From: Sepioteuthis lessoniana
Taxonomy: Eukaryota; Mollusca; Cephalopoda; Myopsida; Loliginidae
DNA: 64,000 nucleotides
Assembly: GCA_963585895.1 (NCBI GenBank)
Contig: OY757917.1
Span: 107,370,707-107,434,706 of the forward strand
Direction of reading: 5' to 3'
The position numbers and the translations under genes are program-made. The notes beneath the pieces were generated by a model. That model did no database searches. It was given only the letters and a program-made list of their open reading frames with translations, and had not been told where the DNA came from. Below, piece after piece: positions 19,851 through 31,222 of this stretch (its first letter is position 1; each line of letters opens with the position of its first letter).

Positions 19851-22800
19851 ATCAGGTATTTTCAAAGGTACGAGAACGCTTATTCTGGTCACAAAAATTA
19901 AAGCCGTTTTAAATTTGCAGAGTTTTAGTCCATATTTAGCAGTCAACATTTTTTATCTTTTCATTTTATGCATCCATTTGTTATTTAAACTGTTGCATAG
20001 GCTTTGGATTGTTTTATGATATTTTTGTTGTTTAAACCCGAGTAAATTCATTGTATTCGTTCATTATAATTTTTGCTCACATCTTCAAGAATGCTTCGTC
20101 AAATGATACATGTTTGTTACTAATTATTGGCCTTTAGTCCAATGTCTTTACGACTCGTGTTTAAGGAAAGGGGGAAAAGACCCTCTAATTACTACCATTA
20201 TATTCTTCATTTTGACATCTTTTTTTAATTATTGGAAATTATAAATTGTAGTTTCATTCACTACAGATATTTTATATAAACCTTATTTCAGGTACACATT
20301 TGATGCCTATTTTTTATTTCAATTTATCATTATTCTGATTACTCTTGCATCAATGTTATCATAACAATATTATTCTATTATTAATTAGTTGTACTATTTG
20401 TTCTAATATTTGGTTTTATCTAATTATGATCTAATTATAGATAATGTTGCAAATGGAGAGTGGATTCTCAAAATCCTGTTCCGATAACTCACTGCTTATC
20501 GTCTCTGTAGTGTGGTATCACCATCACAATTCTTTATACTAAAATAAGACAGAAAACAACGATTGTTTTCATGTTTTTCCTTAGGTCATTACTACAAAGT
20601 GAATGGGTAAAGAAATTATCAAATGACCTCTTTGCCAATTAATTATCACTGTTATTAACACCCACGTGAATCAGTGCATCCAGAAATGATGGGACGATTC
20701 TGAAAATAATAAGTCTGTAGAGACATTGATTTCTTTTTCAGTTTCATGTTCTGTTGGTTTGTTTTCTCTGATTAAAATTTCTCTTATTATGTTTCTTTTA
20801 TTAGGCCAAAAAGAAGGATTTGTTTGTATTCAAAAAGAGAGAAAAAAAGATGTATCTAATTTAGAAACAAAGATAATTTAAAATGTATTTTACATTGATG
20901 TCACGAGACACCATTGATAATCATATTGAACATTTAGTTGTGTTTTAATTCAAGTGCTAATTATCTATGTCTAAAGAGTCTATCAACCAATTCAGTTTTC
21001 TTGGGTTTTGTTTCCATGTAATTGTTCTATTAGGGATTGTACATTCTAGCCAATTAACTGCTAATTCTTCCCGATGTGTTTGAAAAAAAAAACGTTGGTC
21101 GCCAGCTTTGGTCGATACAGTAGAGATTGAATGAAGTCCACAAACTAAAAAAGTAACAAAACAAACACGAGAATACAAATATTAGGACATCTTTATTACA
21201 ATTTAAAAATTTAGTATAAGTTGAGTTCCTTTACAGTTCTGTGTCTATGTGCGACTAGGTTCCAATCCCTCTTCGACTTTGGATGAACTGCCACAGCATC
21301 ATCTTTGCCTTCCGGCAGTCTTTTCTCATGACAAACGCTCAACTGCTCACTGTAAAAATTTTCTAGGAAAATACTGCCTCAACTTAATACATGGAGTTTT
21401 GCTTTGCGAAAAATAAACCTCAATTTTTTATGAATGAATGCAATAGAAAGAGAAAAAAATTGATGGTGAAAATAGAAAATCTTTTAAAAATGTTGATTAG
21501 AAATTCAATTCTTCTGAATTTGTATGCTAAAGGCATATTGAACGAGAATACCATTTTGGGAGATAGTTCTTGGTGATCATGCAGATTTCTTTTTCAAAAG
21601 TATGTCCTGAGTTTAACTGATAATTTGCGCCCTTTGTCAATTATTGATAGTCAAAAGAAGAGTCATTTTGATAAATCAGATTAAGGATTAATTTACCCTG
21701 GCTGGAAAGGTAAGAAAAAACTTTTCTTCTCAGGAATTGTATCGACTACTTTATTAAGAAACAAGTATTTTTCAGGGATCGTTTCTCCTTTTTTTCTTTC
21801 TTTGTGGAGCTTACCCGATTCTTATAGGGTTTCGTCTAAATCAACAAGAATGAGGACTGAGGTTCTAGATCAGGTGAAAATAGGTGAGCCATGCACAAAA
21901 CTGCCCCAAAGTATCGATAAAATAATGGACATTATAATGTGTGGTGCATTTGGGCTAAATACCAAAAATGTTTTAAGTTTACTTAAGAGTGTGACTGAGA
22001 GAACTCCACCCCACCCGAGATTGATCGGTTAATTAACGATTCTAAGGGATTAGAGCAAATTTGTTAATTAAATGGACGAAAAGGGCTGGGTTTAGAAATA
22101 AGTTTGTTTCCTTTTGTTAATACAGGGAATAAGTAGAGAAAATTCCTATATCTTTTTTTTTCTTTTATCATTTCATTTCCTATCTTATTTTATTTATTTT
22201 TTTAAACTTTTGACCGACGTCCTGAGATTGAGGAATAGATTCGTTGAGTGGATCTTGCGATAAAAACAGTAATGAAATCTGTGTGGTCTAGATTGGGGAA
22301 AAAGTTCAAGCTAGAGATTAAGACAGCATAAATGGATTTTTTCATTTTCAAGTGTTGCTGGTCTGGCGAGAATCAGCGGGGCTACTAAAATCTATTTTTA
22401 GTACATTAAAAAAAAACAAAGAAAAACAGCGCCCATATTTGAAGGAAGTTTATATAAGCAGTACCAAGTGCCCATAGATCAGTAGAGATCAGATTAAGGA
22501 AGACGAGAAAAGAAATATCAAGGGATAAAGAGAAGGGGTCACTGCAGAACCCATCCGAGAATTGAGGATAGTCCCAGAATTGCGGGCGAAGTCAAGATTA
22601 GGCAGCTATCTCAAACTAACAAGGAAAGCCGAGGGATCTGAGTTCATTCAAAACTTCTCGGCTAAGCTTGACCCATCGGCCAAGGTGTGATATCCAACGT
22701 CGGAAGAGTAATTACAGGATTAAGAATATCGTTTGATAAACACTGATACTACAACTCTAGACTGACTCAGCAGAAAAAGAAAAATGAATTATAGGTCTGC

Positions 22801-22913
22801 ATACAGACTAAATTCCTACCTTCTCATCAAGAGGTAAATTAAAAAAATTATACTTTGTTTCAACTGTTCAAATTTGTATTCTCATAACCTTTTCTCAATT
22901 ATTGCTTTTCGCG
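19851..22913. other. Unassigned AT-rich DNA with short anonymous frames
   Basis: No family is recognised. Short open frames at 20957-21178 (minus, 73 codons), 21391-21576 (plus) and 21802-22032 (plus, 76 codons) show no motif, signal peptide or splice context I can defend, and are what AT-rich DNA gives by chance. No tRNA-like boxes or long tandem repeats were seen. Confidence 0.45.
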
Positions 22914-23490
22914 AAGATAGACCATCCAAAGTAAAATGTAATTTATAGAAATTTCACGAGCTTCTTTATATGAATCAAAAATAAATTTTGATAAAGACAG
23001 TCGCTTCAGCTTCTTTACCTGAAGCAAGAATAAACTTTGGTAAATATAAACACCAATTGTTCCTTATATGAAAGAGAAACAAATTTTGCTAAAAATAGAC
23101 CATATTTACTTCTTTATTAGAAAGAAAAACAAATTTTGATAAAAATAGACCCCGATTAATTCTTTATATGAGACAGAAACAAATTTTGGTAAAGATAAAC
23201 CCCACTTACATCTTTATAAGAGAGAGAAAAAATTGCTAAAGATCGACCTCACTTACTTCTTTATATTATACAGAAACAGATTTCGATAAAGATAGACCCC
23301 ACTTACTTCATTATATGAAGCATTTTTTTAGCAAAGATAGACCCCGCTTACTTCTTTATATGAGACAGAAGCCAGTTTTGGTGAAGATAGACCCCATTTA
23401 ATTCTTTGTATGAGACAGAAGCAAATTTTATTAAAGATAGATCCCACTTATTTTTTTTATATGAAACAGAAACAAATTTACCCTGTCAAC
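22914..23490. repeat. Minisatellite, about 50-bp period, 11-12 imperfect units
   Basis: Each unit carries GATAGACCCC, then ACTTACTTCTTTATATGA, then CAGAAACAAATTTTG and a short TAAA. One of the clearest units, starting GATAGACCCCGC near 23335, is 50 bp. The earliest units (from 22914) are the most diverged and those at about 23280-23450 the most regular. One unit is shortened by about 5 bp. It codes for nothing in any frame. Confidence 0.85.
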
Positions 23491-24960
23491 CCTAAAAAAA
23501 AAAAACACACAAAAATTTAACTATAAACGCGCAATGAACAGGATTCCTTAACCTCTTGGTATGAAATAACCCTAGACAGGTTAACTTGCAATTAATCAAT
23601 AAATCAAAATTATTCTTATATCAGAATCCCCTCAAATAACTAAAATGAACGACCAAATTTGACCTAGATTTAAACACCCAATACCAAGACGTTTTTCAAT
23701 TTACACATTTTCATATAGTTAAAATTTTTACTAGATGTCTTGTCAAAGAATTTACCTACTATGCCAAGGAGTCGTTTTAAGAGAAGTTTTAGTACATTCA
23801 TAGTCAGTCACATTTGTAATCTAGTATTTGTAACTGATGAAACTTTCTCTGAAATTGTAATTTCACTTCATTAAGTCACAACAGCTTATCCAGTATCCGT
23901 GTAGACTTTTGAAAAGAACAGGTGTATCGTCTAATATTATGATTTTCAAAATAAATAAACATTAGTTTAATTTGAGTTTGCTAAGAAAACAGACTAAAAT
24001 GGGAAATAAGTATTACACATTGCAAAGCAAAACAAAACAAAAAAGAAAAAACCTAACCGAAGTTAGAATTCGATGAAATAACTAAATTTGATGACGAAAT
24101 ATCACTAAAGAAAAGAGTGATGAAAGAAGGAAAGCAGGATGAAAAAAAAGAATCATTGAAAAAATATCAAAGAAAAATAGTAAGAGAAAAAGTAAAACAT
24201 ATTGACTGTAATTATTTTATTTTTTCCCAATACCAAAGTTTAAATCCAGCTCAAGGTAAGGATTTTAAATAATAATTTGCAATGGTGACATGCTTTCTTC
24301 ATTTCACAATCTTAATGTAACATTCATGGGAATGAAATCAGCGACCCAAGATCAAATCAAAGACGGGAATGCTTGCATTTCACTTCATGTCATGCCCTTG
24401 GGTATAGCTTGAATCACACTTTTCTTCCCTTCATCTATGGACAAATTGCATGACAGGCGGAGTTTTTACGATTTAAACGATAACCAATTTAGGAGAACGA
24501 AATATATGCAGATTAACTTTATCTCACTTAAAAAATGACCTTGTGTTACTTTACGCTCGTAGCGAAGTGTTTTAGTATATACATAGATTTTTTTTATTAA
24601 TCTCTTTAAGTTGCAATCAACTTTCGTTGGTGTGATTTTTACTGAGTATATATAAAGAAAGTATGAAAAATGTTGACAAAAAATGACAATAAAAAAGGAA
24701 AGAAAAATAACTTGAAAACGGAATCCAGATCTGAATGTGAGATCATCACAAATAATCGATTCTAATGGTAGATTAATGAACTCGGAAATAGGTTGTCAAG
24801 GAAATCAGTCTCTTTCATCTATTAATTGTATATTGATCACTTGATTATTTTATCTAATCGGATATTTATCGACTATTTGCTGATTTGTGTGCTTCATAAA
24901 TTGGTTTATTATGTTCAGATCACGAAAATAAATTCAATATATAAATATCAGGGTTGGCAT
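23491..24960. other. Unassigned AT-rich DNA
   Basis: A-rich stretches (around 24020-24200) and scattered short frames are present. I found no domain, RNA structure, tandem repeat or LINE landmark. Confidence 0.5.
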
Positions 24961-24973
24961 ACATGTGCCTTTG

Positions 24974-24975
<2 letters not shown>

Positions 24976-25039
<64 letters not shown>

Positions 25040-25099
25040 CACACACCTTTTATATACATAGGTATATATATATATATCTATATATACACTCACACACAC

Positions 25100-25154
<55 letters not shown>

Positions 25155-25160
25155 AGTGTG
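24976..25160. repeat. Compound microsatellite (CT)n(CA)n(TA)n(TG)n
   Basis: CT repeats to about 25018 pass into CA repeats, interrupted TA repeats with a second short CA block, a long TA tract (about 25105-25137) and then TG repeats. CA on the left and TG on the right are complementary around the TA centre, as at 13.4 kb. Confidence 0.9.
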
Positions 25161-25344
25161 TGATTGTATGTGTATGACTGCTAATACGAACGTCAGCGGA
25201 AAAGTAAAATTGCTGAACAGAATTCTCATGGAATCAGAGGTTTATTTTCGTGATAAACAAACATCCATCGTTGTTGCAGATCTTGGATCTCATTGATAAA
25301 AATCATAAACAGCAGATATAGCATCATGATCCAAATGGTTCAAG
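25161..25344. other. Unassigned spacer between microsatellites
   Basis: Non-repetitive sequence in which no gene or element landmark could be seen. Confidence 0.4.
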
Positions 25345-25379
<35 letters not shown>

Positions 25380-25396
25380 GAAATACATATGTATAC

Positions 25397-25427
<31 letters not shown>

Positions 25428-25430
25428 GAA
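25345..25430. repeat. (TA)n and (GT)n microsatellites
   Basis: A pure TA tract at about 25347-25377 and a GT tract at about 25400-25427 are separated by about 20 bp of mixed sequence. Confidence 0.9.
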
Positions 25431-25882
25431 GTACTTGTGCTGCTAGGATTATCGTCCAAAATAAATGGAACAGGCTACGTAAGTTAAAATCCTCAACGAA
25501 GCAGTTTCTATTCCACACGATGTTAATATTCTTGTGACCAAATATGGTGGGCGGAAGACGGGCGGCTCTTCCACCCTTTTTTCTGCGATTAAAATGCTTT
25601 CTTCCAGACATAATTACTCCCATGAATATATGGGCCCTTTTATGTCTCGCGTGAACTTCCCAGAAATAAATCACCTAAAAAAGACTTGAGTTCATTATAG
25701 AAATTAATTTTTTCTCTGATCGATAAATTCTTATCTTTTTATTTTATCATCTATTAAATTGTTTGATCTCCGTAAATTGTTTAGCAATAATTTTGATACT
25801 TCGACACGCATCCATTAATATACTTAAATGCATATACGCGACCTTTGCTTGCTCACATCCTTGCATATACTCTTGCACCCAC

Positions 25883-25944
<62 letters not shown>

Positions 25945-26640
25945 CACTTCTGTACGCATATATAGCAAGACAGATACACTTGCACTTCTACGTATATACA
26001 TTATTTTGCATAAACATGTGCACCCAGGGAGATAAAATCTGAAAGTGTCATAGCAACATTTTCTATTACATAGTTACTTATTTACTTTGACGTTGTCATT
26101 GTCAACATTAAAATCATTCGTCGCTGGATATTTGAAATATTGGCCCTTTCGAATCTATCTATCTATCTATTTATGGAGTATGAATTTATAGTATGATTGA
26201 AATGTTTTCAGCTTCAAGAGGAATGGGTAATTATGCATATTAATCCAATCTGCTTTGTTAATCACACGATTTTAGCTTCTGTAATGATCCTATTGTTAGA
26301 ATTTAGATACTTTCTCTAATTCCTGAAAGCTTCGCCGTAGTTCGAAATACACAGAGAAACAGATCTTTATTAGAATTATCTTTTTTGGCATTTATTAGAA
26401 TACATTAAGAATGAAAAACAACAAAATATTTCAGTCATTATTTATTATCCATTGTTTAAATATTATTCATGAGATAAATACAAGTAGTAAATTCAAATAA
26501 AATGTTTTGCACACAAACGTAAGAGAATCTTATGGCATGACAAACTTTATATGTACGGTTACATTTGGCAGGAATCGCTTTTATTGTAGGTACATCAAAT
26601 TTCCCGTGTCGCTGTTTCTAAAGAGCTATTATTAATGACA
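25431..26640. other. Unassigned DNA with (AT)n tract
   Basis: A long pure AT tract lies at 25884-25941 and a short (TCTA)n at about 26152-26170. 25430-25680 is less AT-rich and non-repetitive, with a minus-strand frame containing a basic run (GRKHFNRRKKGGRAARLPP), but nothing identifies it as a gene. Confidence 0.5.
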
Positions 26641-26649
26641 ATAGCATGA

Positions 26650-27195
26650 AATCAAGTATCCATATCTAATACATCCAATATGAAAACCAGTGTATAGTTT
26701 TAATGTTTGTTAGTTTAATGGCATATCAACCTTTGTAGGTTATTTTATGCCAAAGCTATTATCTTAGAAGAACAGCAATGGTGTTTTTAACCCATAGCTG
26801 GGAGGATAAGGGGATTCATATTTTTTTCCTGAGGGTATTTGCCCGAAAGTGAATGTAATAGCGTGACTGGTGTACGAACTCACTTACTACGATTCCGCAG
26901 TCCATCGCTTTAACCATTACACCACGAGGACACCTCCCATGTATAGATTTAAGTATTTATATCTAATGCTAATAATTTATAAACAATGATATCATTTTAA
27001 GTAAGTATTTCTATCTAATAACAATCTTTTGTTGGTCCAAATTTTTATGGTTTCAAATACCTCAGAACAATAATCCTTAGTAAATAATTATAGATTTAAG
27101 TAACTATTATCATTACATATAATTCAAACATCGTTATGTAGTATCAAGAATTCCTATCTAATACCAATAATTTCTTAACAAATTTATATGACCAA
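26650..27195. repeat. Degenerate tandem array interrupted by a SINE
   Basis: Words of the type 'aagtatttctatctaatacc' followed by 'aataattt' occur at about 26655, 26951, 27003 and 27145. They look like remnants of a tandem array of roughly 50-bp units. The SINE at 26700-26935 lies between the first and second. Spacing is irregular and divergence is high. Confidence 0.5.
26700..26935 (-). mobile_element. tRNA-derived SINE, minus strand
   Basis: On the minus strand the head begins GTCCTCGTGGTGTAATGG. The A box TGGTGTAATGG is at 26914-26924, and a weaker B box (GAGTTCGTACACC, 26869-26881) lies about 45 bases on. A body of about 110 bp follows, then the 3' module 'ataaaataacctacaaagg' and 'ttgatatgccat' (about 26720-26760). 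That module also occurs at 18.76 and 15.86 kb on the plus strand. A real tRNA gene is unlikely because the T arm is poor and a conserved non-tRNA body follows. Confidence 0.7.
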
Positions 27196-28946
27196 AAAAT
27201 GGGACGCCACTGGGTACCTTCACTGGAATCAGAGTGGAACTGAGAGTAATGGCAGTGAACTGGTAGTCCATCCTCTCCAGAACCCTAGAACAGAAGCATC
27301 ACCATCAGATGTAGTTTAGCATCTTATCCAAGTAACTATTTTCGTATGTGGAGGATTTTTCTCTCTGCTGGAGATCTCATGACCAGGCCTCCGGGCATTT
27401 ATGCCGGGAGTATCAACAACAATCATGGATTCTCATTGTACCAAGTGAACCTATGACGACCATTGACCAGTAACACATGACTATCGGCCAGTAAACGACC
27501 TCCCACTCCCTTGAATCCCCCCTTTAAAAAAGACTTTGTTTCAAATTCTGCCTGGTTAGAGGCACTTACCCACTCGGACAGGTTAGAAACATGGTAATAT
27601 GAATATAACTGTTCATTGAATTTTAATCGGATAAAATGACGACCATGCAATTAAATGTTTGAGTACAGTACTTTCAATTACATTTGTTTATTGCTAAAAA
27701 GACTTTTACAACCTAAATAAATTCTTATCTTTGTGGGATTATTTATTCGATTGTTTCAATTCAAAAGTAACATAAATTATGGGTCCTCTCGATTCAGACG
27801 TTTTTATAAACATCACCAAATTATTAATGGCATTAAAACTAATCGGCTAAAACGTAAAACATTTAAGTGAGATCGGATGGGGAAAGAACGTGTAACTTAT
27901 CCATATGTAACATACCCATGATACGGATATGGGAAACGTACATAGAATGTTCATAACATATATACATAGAACATAGGAATCCCAAAACACGAAAAACACT
28001 TACGACTTCTTAGTTCAGGTACGAAACTTTTGATTACCTATGAGTTAAAAGGTTTTTCGAGATAAGGAGAGAGATACCATCTTTCTATACTGACTTTTCC
28101 ATCTCCCCCAAACTACGTGCGACACCTACCAGAAGGCCTCGGCGAGCGAGCGAGCGAAAATTAACCGTCTTCCTCCGAGGCAGAACTCAACTAACGCTTC
28201 CGGTGCATTACGTCATTCACATCCTCTGGACGAATTTCTACCCTGGATTTTTATCTTGATATCTCTGAATGACACATCCTCCCCGCGTGCGCCTGATCAC
28301 CTGCGCATATGTTTGCACCTAACTCACCCATGCTCTGACCCGAAAGGTTCTCAGCCTAACTAAACCTAAAGGCAAGATATCTAAAACGAAATCCCTCGGC
28401 CATTATATTACACATAAGTGAAGATAATATGAAAAAATATTGAAACAGATAAAACAAAAAATCGGATATATATAAAAACTATATTATCATGGTGACCTTC
28501 AACTAACAAATTGTTTTGTTAAGAAGTGGGGAATTCATCAATGGCTTGCCATAATCTGTGAGAGGTTTTATAGTGTGTGTTTAACTGGGATAAATATATT
28601 TACCATTCAGTGTATACCAGAAATTATTTTCTCTACATCAACACATTACTTTCTTTATCATTGCATTGCTCCAGCAAAAAAGTTTACTTAGCGGTCCTTA
28701 TCTTTTCAAAAGTAATGGGAGACAAGATTGAATTATTTCAACGACATGCCAACTAGTCCTGATTTATTTTATGCTTCGTCGTTTGCAACTTGCGTTCATT
28801 CTACGTTCATACTTCTAATTTTCTCTTGTGTTTTAAGGTTTAAAAATAATGCAGACATTTCTATCGAATTGTTGGTTATCACCCACCTTTTTCAACACAA
28901 TGAACTAGTCCATCTGCCATATATAGCAGTAGCTACTAATACCAGG
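27196..28946. other. Unassigned flank of the LINE array
   Basis: No gene family is recognised. A minus-strand frame of 75 codons (27423-27650) has no known motif. 28080-28400 is GC-richer, with a (GAGC)n run (about 28141-28158) and TTACGTCA (about 28208), a CREB/ATF-like octamer. Sequence immediately left of the array, 28905-28946, is unique in the window. Confidence 0.45.
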
Positions 28947-28964
28947 GCAGACTCGAACCTTCAG
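28947..28964. other. 18-bp junction motif at the left edge of the array
   Basis: GCAGACTCGAACCTTCAG, repeated exactly at 35381, 41815, 48249, 54683 and 61118. Its reverse complement contains AGGTTCGAGTCT, close to the pol III B-box consensus GGTTCGANTCC. It is preceded here by unrelated single-copy DNA and elsewhere by the 3' end of a LINE unit, so it behaves like a target site or target duplication. Confidence 0.85.
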
Positions 28965-29073
28965 TTTTTTGTCTGAGTTCTTTTTTCACCACGAAAAAAA
29001 AAGTAAGTTCTTTATTGTTAAAAATTTGTTTAAATTATTGTTATTGAATATTGTTATCATTGTTAAAGTTTTG

Positions 29074-29116
29074 TGACCCCCCTCAAACTATTGTTCTTTG
29101 TTTGTGAGGAGGGTCA
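29074..29116 (+). promoter_or_regulatory. 5' UTR stem-loop of LINE unit 1
   Basis: TGACCCCCCTC (29074-29084) and GAGGAGGGTCA (29106-29116) pair over 11 bp with one mismatch around a 21-nt loop. The same arms occur in all six 5' UTRs, including the diverged unit 6. The role is unknown. Confidence 0.6.
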
Positions 29117-29264
29117 AACGCGACTCGATTTTTTTGTTGAACTTTTTTAAAAAAAAACGACCGCCATTTTTATCAACATTCATCGTTCTACATTTATTCG
29201 TCTCGCCTGAATTTTTTGCAACACCATACGCGTTTCATCTCCCTCTGGTTGTGTTTTCACAACT

Positions 29265-31208
29265 ATGGGGGAGCCCAACAACATGAAATCGCAATCACCG
29301 ACCGACATATTCCAAACGCAACCCTCCCCAATGCCGGAAGAAGCTCCATTCGACCTCTCTTCATCGGCAAGTACAATACCACCGGCACAAAAACAAAAAC
29401 AAACGGCTGTCTCTTGGTCTTCACATTGCGTGAATAAAAAATCCCCTTGTGACTACGCAAGAGACAGGGTCGAAAAGTATGAAAAGTATTTCAAGGACGG
29501 GGAAATTCTCCCAATACCCGAATTGGTCGAGGCGGTCGAACCGAAGACCCTGTCCTTCGTAGTCACAGACATTAAGACCAAGAGACTAGCGGGGATTAAG
29601 AAGGAAACTTTTGAGGACCTTCTCAAAACAGCAAACATCCCAGGGAAGTACTTCTGCCGCAGAAGTTTCGCGACCTGGGATGTCTTATTACCCTCAGAGG
29701 AAGTAGCGAAAAGCCTCGCCGGTGGTAACATCACCACACGCTTCTTCCGGCTACAACCGGAATATCGAGGCAAAAGAAGAATACGAGTCACCGTATGCAA
29801 TGTATCTATGCAATTGAGTGGTGACGTCCTCGCCGCCTATCTAAGTATATACGGCGGCGTGGAACAAGTCACACAAGTAACGTCAACACGGGGAACTGCG
29901 TACGGTGACTACGTATTCGTTATATGCCTCGATAGGGGAGGGTTTAACAAAATTCCCCATAAAATACGTTACCGCGATCAAACCATGACAGTCATAGTTG
30001 AGGGCAGGAAACCGCTATGTTGGTTTTGCAATAACATCGGCCACTTTTCAAAAAACTGCCCTCAAAAATCAACAATCACCACCACAACAACGAATACTAC
30101 TACTACTACTGATACTCCTTCACCTGTCATAGCAGCAATAATACCAACAGAAACCTCAGAAAACAAACAAGAAACCCCTAAAGAAAATGAAGAAGGGTGG
30201 ACGCAAGTCACCAAAAAAAAGGGAGGGAAAAAAACTCCCCCTAAAAAACCAGCAACAACAGATACAACAACTCTTTTGACTACAACTACGAAACCAACAA
30301 CCACAAATACGAAACAATCAACTGCAAAACAATCAACAAAAGAAGACAATCAAAACATTGAACCGATGGATATGACCATGAATTTAAAAAGAAGGAGAAA
30401 CAGCGAGGATTCACCAACTAAAGAGGGGGAGAAAAAACATCCAAAAAAACCCACACAAACAACCACCATACCTCAGCATAAGGGGGAAAAAACAACAGAA
30501 AAATCGCCAGTCCAAAATAAACAAAGACCAGCACAATTGATTCCTCTCCCACAAAAAACAAAAACCACCCCTATCATCCCAACAGAAACACCATTACCCC
30601 CCTCTCTTTCACCAATTAAAACCCCCAAAATGCTTACTCGATCCTATTCAGCAACCAGACTTACACCCTCTCCCCAAACACCGTCAACATCAGCAGCAAC
30701 TGTTCAAAAACCAAGAGCACGCTCTACGGAAGCCCGACGTGCCATAAACTCTTTTTACTTCTGCGAAGATATCATGGACAATCCACACATAGACCACACT
30801 TTAAAACAATCATTAAAACCATTACGCTCACTCCAAAAAATTGACACTAAAGACATCACAAAACCACATCTATTCAAGGACGCACCAAAATTGACCACAT
30901 TCGTCCGCTTGGCTGGCAATCGGACCAAAGAACTTTGGAACTTTATTGACGAAGCCAGCCGGGCGGATGTAATGCTGGTCGATACGAAAAATCCAATGCT
31001 GAAAAAAATGCTACCCTTCTGTGCGGGCAGGGTCCCGATTTTGGTTCACCCATCATTCTATAGGTCCCTAAAGTTGCGGTACCCTATGGATGTCGGTGGA
31101 ATTACCAGGGACGACCGAGTAAGTACTGAGCTCGGCACCGGATCCCTGCGTCAGGCCGTCGGCATCCTCACCCCGAAGGATTTCCGGCCCGTAGTCGACA
31201 CTGAGTAA
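29265..31208 (+). CDS. LINE ORF1 protein, unit 1 (647 aa)
   Basis: A nucleic-acid-binding protein expected to coat the LINE RNA. Residues about 125-220 (from TWDVLLPSEEVAKSL to an YGDYVFVICLD block) resemble the RRM-like region of Tx1/ZCCHC3-type ORF1 proteins. A CX2CX4HX4C knuckle follows with C252, C255, H260 and C265. Then comes a long low-complexity Thr/Lys/Pro-rich linker (about 268-500), and a C-terminal block of about 145 residues from FYFCEDIMDNPHIDH that I do not recognise. The start ATGG fits a Kozak G+4 and is the first in-frame ATG. Unit-specific residues are T371 and N379 (S and D in units 2-6). Confidence 0.9.
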   Translation: MGEPNNMKSQSPTDIFQTQPSPMPEEAPFDLSSSASTIPPAQKQKQTAVSWSSHCVNKKSPCDYARDRVEKYEKYFKDGEILPIPELVEAVEPKTLSFVVTDIKTKRLAGIKKETFEDLLKTANIPGKYFCRRSFATWDVLLPSEEVAKSLAGGNITTRFFRLQPEYRGKRRIRVTVCNVSMQLSGDVLAAYLSIYGGVEQVTQVTSTRGTAYGDYVFVICLDRGGFNKIPHKIRYRDQTMTVIVEGRKPLCWFCNNIGHFSKNCPQKSTITTTTTNTTTTTDTPSPVIAAIIPTETSENKQETPKENEEGWTQVTKKKGGKKTPPKKPATTDTTTLLTTTTKPTTTNTKQSTAKQSTKEDNQNIEPMDMTMNLKRRRNSEDSPTKEGEKKHPKKPTQTTTIPQHKGEKTTEKSPVQNKQRPAQLIPLPQKTKTTPIIPTETPLPPSLSPIKTPKMLTRSYSATRLTPSPQTPSTSAATVQKPRARSTEARRAINSFYFCEDIMDNPHIDHTLKQSLKPLRSLQKIDTKDITKPHLFKDAPKLTTFVRLAGNRTKELWNFIDEASRADVMLVDTKNPMLKKMLPFCAGRVPILVHPSFYRSLKLRYPMDVGGITRDDRVSTELGTGSLRQAVGILTPKDFRPVVDTE

Positions 31209-31215
31209 GGTAAGT
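31207..31215 (+). promoter_or_regulatory. 5' splice-site-like sequence at the ORF1 stop
   Basis: AAG|GTAAGT matches the U1 donor consensus in 8 of 9 positions (only the C of CAG differs). It overlaps the ORF1 TAA and lies just before the ORF2 ATG. It is identical in all six units. Whether it is used is unknown. Confidence 0.5.
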
Positions 31216-31222
31216 GGGATTG

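Noticed and set aside
24826-25177. Plus-strand frames of 70-109 codons with Ser-Leu and Tyr-Ile repeats
   Set aside because: They are translations of CT, CA and TA microsatellites.
26866-26932. Functional tRNA gene
   Set aside because: The A box is good but the B box and T stem are poor, and a SINE-type body and 3' module follow.
30062-30349. Minus-strand frame of 95 codons rich in Val and Phe
   Set aside because: It is the reverse of the Thr-rich, A/C-rich ORF1 linker. The apparent membrane-like sequence is a composition effect.
31214-31222. GTG at 31214 as the ORF2 start
   Set aside because: Animals rarely start at GTG. The ATG three codons later (31223) begins the conserved ALNLATLNVRG endonuclease sequence.
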